Below, in pieces: positions 1 to 8,579 of a DNA stretch of 64,000 nt. Every line of letters starts with the position of its first letter. The stretch's first letter is position 1. The notes under the pieces are model-generated. The model saw nothing but the letters and a program-made list of their open reading frames with translations. It was not told the DNA's origin and searched no databases. The position numbers were made by a program, and so were the translations under genes. Source of the stretch: CAIKBL01 sp964555355 (GTDB taxonomy: Bacteria > Pseudomonadota > Gammaproteobacteria > Ga0077536); contig CAZKRY010000007.1 of the NCBI GenBank assembly GCA_964555355.1, forward strand, positions 248,001 to 312,000. The letters are read 5' to 3'.

Positions 1-1
1 T

Positions 2-1828
2 ACACCGGACGTCATGACCTGCATTCCGGTATTTCACGAGGGTGAACTCATCGCCTGGATCGGCGCGGTCACCCATGAACTCGAATCCGGAACCTATGAA
101 GGTCCCGGCATGTCGGTATTCGCGCCCGATCGCTACGGCGAGGGTCTGCACATCAGTGCGGAGAAGGTCGGCGAGGATGATCACTTCCGCAAAGACTATC
201 TCATCCGGCTCAAGATGAATCTGCGCAATTCCAACTGGTGGAGCCTGGACGACAAATCAAAGCTCTCGGGTTGTCTCATGGTGCGCGAGGCGCTCGGCAA
301 GATCATCGAAGCCTACGGCCTTGACTACTACAAAAACGGCGTGCAGGAATTGATCGAAGAGGGACGCCGCAATTTCATCAAACGCGTCAAAACAACGATG
401 GTGCCCGGCACGTATCGTGGCGTGACTTTACCAGTGCATAAGCGTAGCCATGTGGAATACGTGCATCCGCTCGCCAAAGGGGATTTCATCGACTTTGTCT
501 ATAACGAAATGACGGTCACACGCGAAGGCCACTTTGAACTCGATTTCGACGGCAGTACCGGCTGGAGTTTTCATCCGTTCAACTGCGCCGTCGGGCCAAT
601 GAACGGCGGCTTTTGGATCACGCTGACGCAGTTATTGTCCTACGACGGCCGCGTCAACGACGGGGCATACCTCGCGGTCAAACAATACTTACCGGAAGGT
701 TCGATTGTGAACGCCAATTACGCCGGCGCGGCGACGTCGCTCGCGTGGTGGACCTTAATTCCAATCTTCGCGAATGTTTGGCGCATGATCGGCATGAGCT
801 GGTTTGCGCGCGGTTTTGTCGAAGAAATTGTCATGTCCACGCCCACCTGCATGGCCGGGGTCGCAGGGTTCGATCAGTACGGCAATGCCACGGGTTACCA
901 GAATTTTGAAATGGCCGGTGAGAGCTTCGGCGCGCGCGGCGTCGCCGACGGCATGGACTGCGGCAGTCCTATCTGGAACTCGGAAGGCATCCAGGGCGAC
1001 GCCGAAGTGTGGGAGATGACCGGTCCGAATGTGTACTTGAATCGCGCCTTCACGCGCGATCACCATGCGCTCGGAAAGTTCCGTGGCGGCAACGCCTGGG
1101 AGTCTTTATGGCTGGTCAAAGGCTCGCGGCTTGTCAACGTCACGCTGACCGGCTCCGGCGCTTGTAACGGCGGAGTCTTTCACAAGGGCATGTTCGGCGG
1201 TTATCCGGCGCCCGGTTGGAAATGTCTGTGGGCAGCCGGTACTAACTTGCAGGACTTGATTGCGCGCGGCGAGCGCTTACCGGCGAGTCTCAACGAAGCC
1301 GAAGCCATGCTGCAGGACGGTCGCATCACCGCCAAAGATTGGTACTGCGGTCCGTTGAATCAATGGTCGCCCAATCTCACCGAGTACGATCTATTCGGCG
1401 TCATCTATCAAGGCGGTTGCGGCTATGGCGATGTCTTGGAGCGCGCGCCGCGCATGATCGCCTCGGACATTGCCAACCGGCTGGTATCGCCCGAATACGC
1501 GAAACAGGTCTACGGCTACGCCGGGACTGACAAAGCGACCGCCGCGCTGCGCGAGAAAATGCGCGCGGAGCGCCTGGCGGAGTCCATTCCGGCCGAGGAA
1601 TGGTGGCAGCAAGAACGCACCCGTGCGCGAACCGGTGAGGTCAGTACCGTGGTGGCGCAAACCTATGCGCGCTCGGCCAAGCTTTCCAACAAGCTTAAAG
1701 CGTTGTATCTAAAATTCTGGAAGCTCGAGACCTTTCCTTATACAGACACCGGCGAAGCCGATTTCACCGTCACCGCGCCAACGGGCTTCTATTATCCGAA
1801 GTCGGCGGTTAAGCCTCCGCGCGATTGA
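2..1828 (+). CDS. acxB: Acetone carboxylase alpha-type subunit (HyuB family), 5' truncated by window edge
   Basis: The frame is open to the left edge, so the first visible ATG at 14 is internal. About 608 residues remain of a family that is usually near 770. The sequence matches the hydantoinase B/acetone carboxylase alpha family along its length: a GELIAWIGAVTHE segment near the visible start, NDGAYLAVKQYLPEGS in the middle, a FRGG.AWESLW block, and a C-terminal YDLFGVIYQGGCGYGDVLERAP block. In acetone carboxylases this subunit works with a beta (HyuA-like) and a gamma subunit to turn acetone, bicarbonate and ATP into acetoacetate in the cytoplasm. The gamma subunit follows 21 bases downstream. 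The beta subunit is not visible and should lie upstream. A related ketone such as butanone is equally possible as substrate. Family call firm; substrate inferred. Confidence 0.87.
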   Translation, partial: TPDVMTCIPVFHEGELIAWIGAVTHELESGTYEGPGMSVFAPDRYGEGLHISAEKVGEDDHFRKDYLIRLKMNLRNSNWWSLDDKSKLSGCLMVREALGKIIEAYGLDYYKNGVQELIEEGRRNFIKRVKTTMVPGTYRGVTLPVHKRSHVEYVHPLAKGDFIDFVYNEMTVTREGHFELDFDGSTGWSFHPFNCAVGPMNGGFWITLTQLLSYDGRVNDGAYLAVKQYLPEGSIVNANYAGAATSLAWWTLIPIFANVWRMIGMSWFARGFVEEIVMSTPTCMAGVAGFDQYGNATGYQNFEMAGESFGARGVADGMDCGSPIWNSEGIQGDAEVWEMTGPNVYLNRAFTRDHHALGKFRGGNAWESLWLVKGSRLVNVTLTGSGACNGGVFHKGMFGGYPAPGWKCLWAAGTNLQDLIARGERLPASLNEAEAMLQDGRITAKDWYCGPLNQWSPNLTEYDLFGVIYQGGCGYGDVLERAPRMIASDIANRLVSPEYAKQVYGYAGTDKATAALREKMRAERLAESIPAEEWWQQERTRARTGEVSTVVAQTYARSAKLSNKLKALYLKFWKLETFPYTDTGEADFTVTAPTGFYYPKSAVKPPRD

Positions 1829-1849
1829 TAGCGGTTAAGGAGTATCCCC

Positions 1850-2356
1850 ATGAGCGAAGATCAAAGCAGCCTCGAAGTCACCCGCGCCCTTGTCAATCGT
1901 GAACTGGCCTGGCCGGATCTGTTGAAATTGATGCGCCAGCCGAAGTCGCCGGCGCGTTTCGATGAAACCATCACCGCGTTACAAGCAAAAGTCAGTTGGA
2001 AGGAACCAATTCTGCTGCCGCTTGGCGAGAATATTTTTATCGTCAACAAACGCGGCCGCGCGATCATCAAAACCGCCGGCGGCGCCGAACTCTGCGGTTG
2101 GAACGACAATTGGAAAATGAAATGCCGAATAATCGTGCGGCGCACGCGCGCCGACCTCGAGAAAATTTATCCGGCCGAACATTTAACGATTGACACCGAT
2201 CTCGTTGAGCTGCGTGAGTTTTATTGCCCGCTAAGCGGCACGCTGCTCGATGTCGACTGCGTGCCGCCGTGTTATCCGGTTGAAGTCGATTTCACGCCGG
2301 ATTTGGCGGCGTTCTATGCGGAGTGGCTAGGACGGCCGTTGCCGGTCAAGCTGTAG
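1850..2356 (+). CDS. acxC: Acetone carboxylase gamma-type subunit
   Basis: A 168-residue protein of the usual size for the acetone carboxylase gamma subunit. A strong Shine-Dalgarno AAGGAG at 1837-1842 sits 7 bases before the ATG. The C-terminal third carries the family hallmark: a REFYCPLSGTLLDVDC stretch, then a CVPPCYPVE segment whose cysteines are consistent with a small metal-binding site, then FTPDLAAFYAEWLGRPLP. The middle part has the basic segment GWNDNWKMKCRIIVRRT. The gene is the distal member of the carboxylase pair and should be co-transcribed with the alpha-type gene. No regulator of the acxR (sigma-54 activator) type is visible in the window. Confidence 0.88.
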   Translation: MSEDQSSLEVTRALVNRELAWPDLLKLMRQPKSPARFDETITALQAKVSWKEPILLPLGENIFIVNKRGRAIIKTAGGAELCGWNDNWKMKCRIIVRRTRADLEKIYPAEHLTIDTDLVELREFYCPLSGTLLDVDCVPPCYPVEVDFTPDLAAFYAEWLGRPLPVKL

Positions 2357-2454
2357 TGCACGCGGTGAGGTGATCTGCCATTACTTCGAGGCCGCCGGCC
2401 ATGGCCGAGCGCGCGGCGGATTTCTAGCATGGCGGTACTGATCAAGGTGCACAC

Positions 2455-2895
2455 ATGATTGACCGCAAATGGATCGGCCTCGAACTACTTTCCTCTGAGC
2501 TCGCGCTTGAGCGCGGGCGTCTGCGTTTGTTCGCCTTGGCGACGGGCGCCGACGATCCGGTTTACACCGATCTGGCGGCTGCACGGACGGCGGGCTTTGC
2601 CGATCTCCCTGCGCCGCCCACCTTCCTGTTTGCCGCCGAACTAGACTCGGGCGCCACCATGCAGTTGGTCGAGACGTTAAATATCCCGCTCGCCAAGTTG
2701 CTGCACGGCGAGCAAGGCTTCACGTATCACCGCCCCGCCTGCGCCGGCGATACCCTCACGGTACGTTCCCGCGTGCAGGACATCTACGACAAAAAGGGCG
2801 GCGCACTTGAGTTCGTCGTCAAACACAGTACCGCGCATAACCAGCGCGGCGAGTTAGTCGCCGAGATGCGCTCGGTGCTGGTCTGCCGGCATTGA
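2455..2895 (+). CDS. MaoC-like hydratase, N-terminal (FAS1-like) type
   Basis: A 146-residue single-hotdog protein. The N-terminal IGLELLSSELALERGRLRLFALATG and DDPVYTD segments followed by LPAPPTFLFAAEL match the FAS1-like N-terminal hotdog seen in split enoyl-CoA hydratases. A HGEQGFTYHRPACAGDTL segment follows. Such half-enzymes usually lack the catalytic Asp/His pair and form heterodimers with a second hotdog subunit, which is encoded 25 bases downstream. The likely role is hydration of an enoyl-CoA, perhaps a bulky or branched one, in the beta-oxidation pathway of this island. Split MaoC pairs are best known from steroid side-chain degradation (ChsH1/ChsH2), but this does not fix the substrate here. 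Confidence 0.82.
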   Translation: MIDRKWIGLELLSSELALERGRLRLFALATGADDPVYTDLAAARTAGFADLPAPPTFLFAAELDSGATMQLVETLNIPLAKLLHGEQGFTYHRPACAGDTLTVRSRVQDIYDKKGGALEFVVKHSTAHNQRGELVAEMRSVLVCRH

Positions 2896-2920
2896 AGTTT
2901 AACGCCCCGCGGCGCGCATC

Positions 2921-3340
2921 ATGACGCATCCTTCGCTATCGGATATCAAGGTCGGCCATGAACTCCCGACGCTGACCCTGCCGCCGGTCAATCGCACCAC
3001 ACTCGCGCTGTTTGCCGGCGGCTCGGGCGATCACAACCCCATCCATATCGACCTCGACTTCGCGCGCAAGTCCGGACTGCCGGACGTGTTCGCGCAGGGC
3101 ATGCTCGGCATGGCGTGGCTCGCCCGGCTGCTTACAGCCTGGGCACCGCAACAGCGGCTACGTCGGTTTGACGTTCGCTTCCAGGGCCTGATGCAGCTCG
3201 GCCATGTGCTGAGCTGTCACGGCACGGTGGTGGAAATCGTCACGCACGGCGACGAGCGTTGCGCGCGCATTGCCCTCAGTAGCCGCACTCAATACGGTGA
3301 TCTCAAGATTGTCGGCGATGCGCTGGTGGCGCTTGACTAA
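2921..3340 (+). CDS. MaoC-like enoyl-CoA hydratase, catalytic subunit
   Basis: A 139-residue hotdog protein carrying the hydratase-2 motif FAGGSGDHNPIHID near residues 30-43, with the catalytic Asp and His of the GDxNPxH signature, then FAQGMLGMAWLARLL. Length fits a single-domain MaoC hydratase. Together with the preceding FAS1-like subunit it probably forms a heteromeric enoyl-CoA hydratase. The SDR gene that starts 37 bases downstream would supply the next beta-oxidation step. The order carboxylase, hydratase pair, dehydrogenase, all on one strand with short gaps, suggests one transcript. Confidence 0.87.
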   Translation: MTHPSLSDIKVGHELPTLTLPPVNRTTLALFAGGSGDHNPIHIDLDFARKSGLPDVFAQGMLGMAWLARLLTAWAPQQRLRRFDVRFQGLMQLGHVLSCHGTVVEIVTHGDERCARIALSSRTQYGDLKIVGDALVALD

Positions 3341-3376
3341 TTCGCGTCGGATTCCCCCGCTAAAACGAGCAGCAAT

Positions 3377-4210
3377 ATGAACGGAACCTTGCAAGATAAA
3401 GTGGCGTTGGTCACCGGCTCGGGCCGCGGCATCGGCCGCGCCATCGCGTTAAAACTGGCGAGCCAAGGTGCACGCCTCGTCATCAACGATTTAGACGAAG
3501 CGCCGGCGCAGGAAGTGGTACAGACCATTCGCACCAACGGCGGCGAGGCAGTCGCCTGCTTAGGCAGCGTCACCGCGCCGGATTTTGCCGAACGCTTGGT
3601 CGGTACGGCGGTGCAGCAGTATCAGGGCCTCGACATCGTCATTAATAATGCCGGTTATACCTGGGATAGCGTGGTACAGAAAATGACCGACGAGCAGTGG
3701 TACGCCATGATCGACGTCCATCTGACGGCGCCGTTTCGCATTTTGCGCGCCGCGCAGCCGGTTATCCGCCAGCTCGCCAAGGCCGATGCCGACGCCGGCC
3801 GGCGGGTGGTGCGCAAGGTAGTCAACATTTCGTCGGTTGCCGGATTGTTCGGCAATGCCGGCCAACTCAACTACGCCGCCGGTAAGGCCGGCATTGTCGG
3901 CATGACGATGACGTTGGCCAAGGAATGGGGTCGGTTGAACACTACCGTCAACTGTGTCGCCTACGGCTTTATCAAAACGCGTTTAACCGAGGCCACGGCC
4001 GATGGTAATAGCACGGCGCAGATTGATGGGCGAGAAATCAAATTGGGCGTCAACCCGGATCTGATGTCCGCGCTGGAACGCAGCATTCCGCTCGGCCGCG
4101 GTGGCTCACCCGAAGAAGCCGCAGGCGCGGCCTATCTCTTCTGCATTCCGGAATCCGACTACGTGAGTGGTCAAACGCTGCTGTGCACCGGCGGGCTCAC
4201 TGGTATTTGA
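3377..4210 (+). CDS. SDR-family 3-hydroxyacyl-CoA-type dehydrogenase
   Basis: A 277-residue classical short-chain dehydrogenase. Visible motifs are the cofactor motif TGSGRGIG at residues 13-20, NNAG at 90-93, the catalytic serine in ISSVAG (152 or 153), and YAAGK with Tyr166 and Lys170. Asp38 in VINDLD follows the second beta strand, which suggests preference for NAD(H) over NADP(H). Between a MaoC hydratase pair and a set of acyl-CoA dehydrogenases the best reading is the 3-hydroxyacyl-CoA oxidation step. Substrate not determinable from sequence. A hairpin with a short T-run lies just after the stop. Confidence 0.86.
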   Translation: MNGTLQDKVALVTGSGRGIGRAIALKLASQGARLVINDLDEAPAQEVVQTIRTNGGEAVACLGSVTAPDFAERLVGTAVQQYQGLDIVINNAGYTWDSVVQKMTDEQWYAMIDVHLTAPFRILRAAQPVIRQLAKADADAGRRVVRKVVNISSVAGLFGNAGQLNYAAGKAGIVGMTMTLAKEWGRLNTTVNCVAYGFIKTRLTEATADGNSTAQIDGREIKLGVNPDLMSALERSIPLGRGGSPEEAAGAAYLFCIPESDYVSGQTLLCTGGLTGI

Positions 4211-4215
4211 GCGGT

Positions 4216-4248
4216 CGCGGACGGCATACGCCGTCCGCGCCGGCTTTT
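4216..4248 (+). terminator. Candidate Rho-independent terminator after the SDR gene
   Basis: A perfect 10-bp inverted repeat, CGCGGACGGC at 4216-4225 and GCCGTCCGCG at 4230-4239, with a 4-base loop. It is followed by CCGG and then TTTT, starting 5 bases past the SDR stop codon. The T-run is short and displaced by a few bases, so termination may be partial. Confidence 0.65.
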
Positions 4249-4416
4249 GTCTCTCGATCTGGGTGAGCATCGCGCTTGCGCTGTCCGCTCGCGTATTACC
4301 CATAAGTTGATTCTTCCGCGTCGAATAGCCAGTATCCTGGCGCACTCTTGAGTTGCGACGCCTCGCGTCGGGTGTGTCGAACTCGCCGCGCGCGGTCGTG
4401 CCATTCGTCAAAATCG

Positions 4417-5454
4417 ATGTCCGTGCATTGCATGTTGAAAGAGCCGATAACCATTCCGATCGTTTTTGTAGAAGGCATGCTAAGCGGCCTCGTCGCGCGC
4501 GGCGCACACTGCGAACCGCACTTACAGAAGGTCGGAATCGATCCCTCGCGCATGCGGCACGCGGGGGCACGGGTCACTGCGGCGCAGTACGTCGCACTGT
4601 TTCAGCTCCTGATTGACTGCTATGACGATGAGATCCTGGGCTTTCTGAGTCGCCCGCTGCGCCGCGGAACTTACGCGCTGCTCGTGAGAAACGTCGCGCG
4701 CAGCTCATCGCTGCAAACGGCGCTCGGCAGACTCGCCACCACTTTCCCGTTGTTTCAAGACGATATCGAACTCGCCATCGTGCAACGCGGCGAGCACACC
4801 GGCATCGCCCTGCACTTCCGCACGCCGGAGATTTCCCGGCAGCCGTTCGTTCACGAACTTCTCCTGCGCGCGTTATGGCGCCTGGTGGCCTGGCTAGCCG
4901 GTGGGAATCTACCCGCCGCGGGATTTGATTTTGCTTTTGCCAAGCCGGCTTACGAATACCACTATGCGCGGGTCTTCCCGCATATGCGTCGATTCGGTGT
5001 AGCGGTCTCAACGCTTTGGCTGCCGCGCGCTCGACTAGCCGGCGCCATCGACAAAAGCGACGCGCGGATCCGTGCCTATATCTCGAGCGCGGTCACCAAC
5101 GTCATCATTCCCTGGAGTGGCGATGACTTTACCGCCAGGCGGGTTCGGCAATATCTGTTGCGCACAGCCACGTGGCCGGGATTGACTGAAGCGGCGGCGG
5201 CTTTGCACGTATCCCCGGCCACATTGCAGCGCAAGCTCGCCATGGAGTCGACTACCTTTCAAACGCTTAAAGACGAACTGAGGCGCGATATCGCGATCTC
5301 GCGACTCACCGCCGGCGCGACGCCGTTGTGCGAATTGGCGGAGCATTTGGGATTCGCGGACAGCTCGGCATTCCAGCGCGCGTTCCGGCGCTGGACCGGC
5401 AGTTCACCCGGCGCCTATCGCCGCTTCGATCTAAATCCTTCGCGCCGCCAGTAG
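4417..5454 (+). CDS. AraC-family transcriptional regulator
   Basis: About 345 residues from the ATG at 4417 (MSVHCMLKEP); an ATG at 4432 is also possible. A longer open frame upstream has no protein-like start. The N-terminal 200 residues resemble the arabinose-binding-like domain of the OruR/ArgR branch (IVFVEGMLSGL, then LLIDCYDDEILGFLSRPL and GTYALLVRNVARSSSL). The C-terminus is an AraC-type double helix-turn-helix: ARRVRQYLLRTATWPGLTEAA, LHVSPATLQRKL and the second HTH LAEHLGFADSSAFQRAFRRW ending in TGSSPGAYRR. Lying between the carboxylase/hydratase block and the acyl-CoA dehydrogenase block, it is the natural candidate for a substrate-responsive activator of the island. Confidence 0.88.
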   Translation: MSVHCMLKEPITIPIVFVEGMLSGLVARGAHCEPHLQKVGIDPSRMRHAGARVTAAQYVALFQLLIDCYDDEILGFLSRPLRRGTYALLVRNVARSSSLQTALGRLATTFPLFQDDIELAIVQRGEHTGIALHFRTPEISRQPFVHELLLRALWRLVAWLAGGNLPAAGFDFAFAKPAYEYHYARVFPHMRRFGVAVSTLWLPRARLAGAIDKSDARIRAYISSAVTNVIIPWSGDDFTARRVRQYLLRTATWPGLTEAAAALHVSPATLQRKLAMESTTFQTLKDELRRDIAISRLTAGATPLCELAEHLGFADSSAFQRAFRRWTGSSPGAYRRFDLNPSRRQ

Positions 5455-5694
5455 CGTGGCCGCACACAGCGGTCAAACGATTCAGCGTGCCTTTACCTGG
5501 GCTGCGCATGAGGTCTAAGGCCATTGGCCTGACGTAATACGCAATCGTGCGCGGAGGGGATTCGCGTTAGCATCGCGATGTGACCGGTTTGCTTGGCGGC
5601 TCACAACACTCCACGCCGGTCTCACGTAGTTCGCGTCGCCCGGCCGCACTTGGCGCCGGCGCGCATTCGTTTTATTCCGTAACGGAGATCCGCG

Positions 5695-6897
5695 ATGGCG
5701 CGCATCATCGAAATGACCGACCGCGCGCGCGAGCTTCGCTGGCGCGTCCGCAAATTCATTGACGAGCAAGTCATCCCGCTAGAACCGGTGCTGGGCGAAC
5801 ACTGGGTGGGACGGGAGACCCCTGCCAGTACGCAAGCGATGGAGACGTTGCGCGACCGGGCCCGCGCCGAGGGATTATTTGCGCTGGGTCACCCGGAAGA
5901 TCTCGGTGGCGGTGGGCTCACCTTCAGCGAATACGCCTATATCAACGAAGTGATCGGGCGTTCCTTACACGGCATGCACGCGCTCGGCACGCTGACGCTG
6001 CAGGACTCGATCATGTTTCGCAAATTCGCCAGTGCCGCGCAGAAAGAACGTTGGTTGATTCCACTTGCGCGCGGTGACATTTTAATGTCGGTGGGATTGA
6101 CCGAGCCCAATGTTGCGGGCTCGGATCCCACCTTGATGCAAAGTCACGCCCGCCTCGACAACGGTCATTGGGTAATCAATGCGCATAAGTGGTTTACCAC
6201 CCTAGCGCGCCACGCCGCGTTCACGACGGTTTGGGTAAAAACAGAGCCCGACGCTGCACCTCACCGGCAGTTCTCCGCCATTATCGTGCCCACCGATTCG
6301 CCCGGCTACGAAGTGGTGCGCGTGCTACGTAGCATGGGTGGCACCGGCGGCGAACACGCCGAGATTCGTTTGACCGATGTGCGGGTTCCGGAATCCAATT
6401 TGCTCGGCAAGCGCGGCGAGGGATTCGTGCTCGCGCAAACCCGCCTGGCGCCCGGGCGTATCTTCCACTGCATGCGATGGCTGGGGCAGGCCGAACGCGC
6501 GTTCGAGTTGATGTGTAAGCGCGCGACCGAACGGTTTTCTCATGGTTCGCTGCTGTCGGAGAAAGGTGAGATTCAGCGCTACATCGCCGAGTCGGCGGCC
6601 GAAATTCAAGCGACACGGCTCATGACCTTGGATGCCGCGCGCGCCATCGATGAAGGCGCGCTGGCACGGGTCGAAATCTCAATGATCAAATTTTTTGGCG
6701 CACGCATGCTGCACAATGTCGTCGATCGCGCGATTCAGGTACACGGAGCACTCGGTCTTACCACCGAGCTTCCGTTGGAGTTCATGTATCGAGAAGCAAG
6801 GTATGCCCGCATCTACGACGGTCCCGACGAAGTGCACCGAATGCTGGTGTCGCGTGAACTGCTGAAGGATTACGCCGCGGGCGCACCATGGGCGTGA
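5695..6897 (+). CDS. Acyl-CoA dehydrogenase, ACAD10/11-like branch
   Basis: A 400-residue FAD-dependent acyl-CoA dehydrogenase with the usual helical N-domain, a middle beta-domain (LTEPNVAGSDPTLM, NGHWVINAHKWFTT) and a helical C-domain (QVHGALGLTTELPLEFMYREARYAR). The C-terminal signature is IYDGPDEVHR (373-382). Ordinary acyl-CoA dehydrogenases have EGTxxIQ there, whereas GPDEVH is typical of the ACAD10/11 family. Asp375 occupies the place of the usual catalytic Glu. The stop overlaps the start of the APH-kinase gene by 10 bases, so translation is probably coupled. This neighbourhood suggests action on a phosphorylated 4-hydroxyacyl-CoA rather than plain alpha,beta-dehydrogenation. Confidence 0.9.
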   Translation: MARIIEMTDRARELRWRVRKFIDEQVIPLEPVLGEHWVGRETPASTQAMETLRDRARAEGLFALGHPEDLGGGGLTFSEYAYINEVIGRSLHGMHALGTLTLQDSIMFRKFASAAQKERWLIPLARGDILMSVGLTEPNVAGSDPTLMQSHARLDNGHWVINAHKWFTTLARHAAFTTVWVKTEPDAAPHRQFSAIIVPTDSPGYEVVRVLRSMGGTGGEHAEIRLTDVRVPESNLLGKRGEGFVLAQTRLAPGRIFHCMRWLGQAERAFELMCKRATERFSHGSLLSEKGEIQRYIAESAAEIQATRLMTLDAARAIDEGALARVEISMIKFFGARMLHNVVDRAIQVHGALGLTTELPLEFMYREARYARIYDGPDEVHRMLVSRELLKDYAAGAPWA

Positions 6898-7949
6898 ATC
6901 CTGCCACGGAAAATTCCAGCACCGAGCTCATGCCGGGCGTGACGCGGTGCGCACTGGAAGATTATCTCGCTCTGCGCTTAGTCGCGGTGCCGCCGTTGCG
7001 CATCGCGTCGCTCAAAGTCGCCGGGCAGGGAATGTCGGACGATACCTTGCTGATTGATGCGGTCGACGGCGCCGGAACCGGCTACGCGCTCGCTATCCGA
7101 CGCTACCGGCGCGAGGGGATCCTGCGCGAGCTGGTCGATCCGGCACGGCACTATCAAACGTTGGTTGCGCTCGCCGCAACGTCGATTCCCGCGCCGCGGC
7201 CACTGTGGTTCGACCCGGATTGCGAGGTGTTGCATGGCCCCTGTTTTGCGATGCGCCGAATCGCCGGACAGGTGCCGATTCCGTGGTCGCCGGAAGGCAG
7301 AAAATATCTCGCACGCCATGGCAGCGGCCACATCGGCGAGCGCTTCGTGCAGTTACTCGCCGATATTCATGCGTTGGACTGGCAGTCGCTCGGCGTTCCC
7401 GATCAGCAGCCGGGCGACGCACGCGCGCGTGCCGCCGCGCTCGTCGCCATCGTCGCGCATATGTTGGAGAATTACCGGGTCGGGCCGGAGCCCGTGCTGA
7501 CCGATGCCGTCGGTTGGTTAAATCACCACCTACCAACCGGCGCTGCAACCACCCTGGTGCATGGCGACTACCGCACGGGTAATCTGATGTTTGCCGATGG
7601 CGACATCGCCGCAATTTTGGACTGGGAGTTTGCGCTGCCGGGAGATCCGATGCGCGACATCGCTTGGGTGCTTGCGCCGTCGAACCGGGTCGACTCGCCG
7701 CTCGCCTGCTACCTCATGGAGCCCGCACAGTTTGTCGAGCGCTACGAGCAACGCGCCGCGCGGCGGATCGACTGGCCGGCCGTCCGCTTTTGGCAATTGC
7801 ATTATCAGGTTTTCAACGCCTTGGGTTGGATGCATGCCGAGTATCGGCTACGCCATCGCCAAACTCAGGATCTGCGCATGTTGCGTTGGAGCTATACCAT
7901 GCCGGTCATGCGCAAACTGGTGTTAGACGCGTTGCGGGAGGTTGCATGA
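6888..7949 (+). CDS. APH/choline-kinase-fold phosphotransferase (LvaA / ACAD10-kinase-like)
   Basis: A 353-residue aminoglycoside-phosphotransferase-fold protein. The catalytic loop is HGDYRTGN (His225, Asp227, Asn232) and the metal-binding motif is ILDWE with Asp245, followed by ALPGDPMRDIAWVL. The N-lobe has LAIRRYRREGILR and LHGPCFAMRRIAG. It is clamped between an acyl-CoA dehydrogenase (10-base overlap) and a small protein (ATGA overlap). In human ACAD10/11 this kinase fold is fused to an acyl-CoA dehydrogenase, and in the Pseudomonas levulinate pathway LvaA phosphorylates 4-hydroxyvaleryl-CoA. I infer a 4-hydroxyacyl-CoA kinase. Antibiotic resistance is unlikely in this context. Confidence 0.85.
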   Translation: MGVNPATENSSTELMPGVTRCALEDYLALRLVAVPPLRIASLKVAGQGMSDDTLLIDAVDGAGTGYALAIRRYRREGILRELVDPARHYQTLVALAATSIPAPRPLWFDPDCEVLHGPCFAMRRIAGQVPIPWSPEGRKYLARHGSGHIGERFVQLLADIHALDWQSLGVPDQQPGDARARAAALVAIVAHMLENYRVGPEPVLTDAVGWLNHHLPTGAATTLVHGDYRTGNLMFADGDIAAILDWEFALPGDPMRDIAWVLAPSNRVDSPLACYLMEPAQFVERYEQRAARRIDWPAVRFWQLHYQVFNALGWMHAEYRLRHRQTQDLRMLRWSYTMPVMRKLVLDALREVA

Positions 7950-8404
7950 TTGCACCGAAGGACGCGCTTGAATTGGTCCGCGAGCAGCTTCGCACGGCGG
8001 TGCTTGAGCGCCTGGACCGCGAGTCCGACGAGTATGCAAAGTCGGTCTTGATCGCCGCCCTCGGCGTATTGCGCGAAATGGCTAATCGCGTATCCGCGGC
8101 TGACAATTGGTGTGCCGCGAGTGTCGACAAACTGCGCGCATCCGCCACGGGTTGGCCCAGCCGGCTTGCACCACTTCCCGAGTGCTCCGCACAAGTAGAA
8201 CATTTTCTTGCGCAAGCGGATGCCGCCCATTCGCTGGCGGAGAAGCGTAGCTATCTGCTGGAAGCTGCCGAAACCGTTATAAGTACGCTGTGGCGTACCG
8301 ACCCCGCGCAGCGCGACGCAGCGCTGCTGGGCGAGATCCGCGAGCTACTGACTTTCGATACTGCGGCGGAGGTGGATTACGCCGCGCACGGCAGCCGCGC
8401 ATGA
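7946..8404 (+). CDS. Small uncharacterised protein coupled to the kinase (LvaB-like position)
   Basis: A 152-residue protein starting with the ATG at 7946 inside the kinase stop (ATGA overlap); the frame is open further upstream but only inside the kinase gene. It appears all-helical (ALELVREQLRTAVLERL, KSVLIAALGVLREMANRV, SLAEKRSYLLEAAETVI), with no membrane segment or signal peptide. I recognise no domain. Its size class, helical nature and coupling to an APH kinase recall LvaB, the small protein needed for LvaA activity in levulinate catabolism, and the small DUF6285-type proteins often next to such kinases. Sequence relationship to either is not established here. The likely role is kinase partner. 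Confidence 0.72.
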   Translation: MIAPKDALELVREQLRTAVLERLDRESDEYAKSVLIAALGVLREMANRVSAADNWCAASVDKLRASATGWPSRLAPLPECSAQVEHFLAQADAAHSLAEKRSYLLEAAETVISTLWRTDPAQRDAALLGEIRELLTFDTAAEVDYAAHGSRA

Positions 8405-8579
8405 GCGGCGCTGTGGACGGACATCGTCGCGCGTCCGCGGCCTTCCTCCGCGGCCGGGTCGGCACAGGCCGAAGTCCTTGCGGAACTCGACTATAACCAG
8501 GCGCAATGCGACGCCATATTGGAACGGCGTGAAAGCGCACTTTCACGCCCACCCGCGCGAACTCATCAGGAGTGATTAG

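Noticed and set aside
1391..1660. Minus-strand open frame opposite the carboxylase gene
   Set aside because: Entirely inside the well-supported carboxylase frame on the other strand; arginine-rich shadow with no family features. Many similar shadows exist across this high-GC window and are left out.
6888..7949. Aminoglycoside resistance kinase
   Set aside because: Same fold, but the coupling to acyl-CoA dehydrogenases points to a metabolic kinase.
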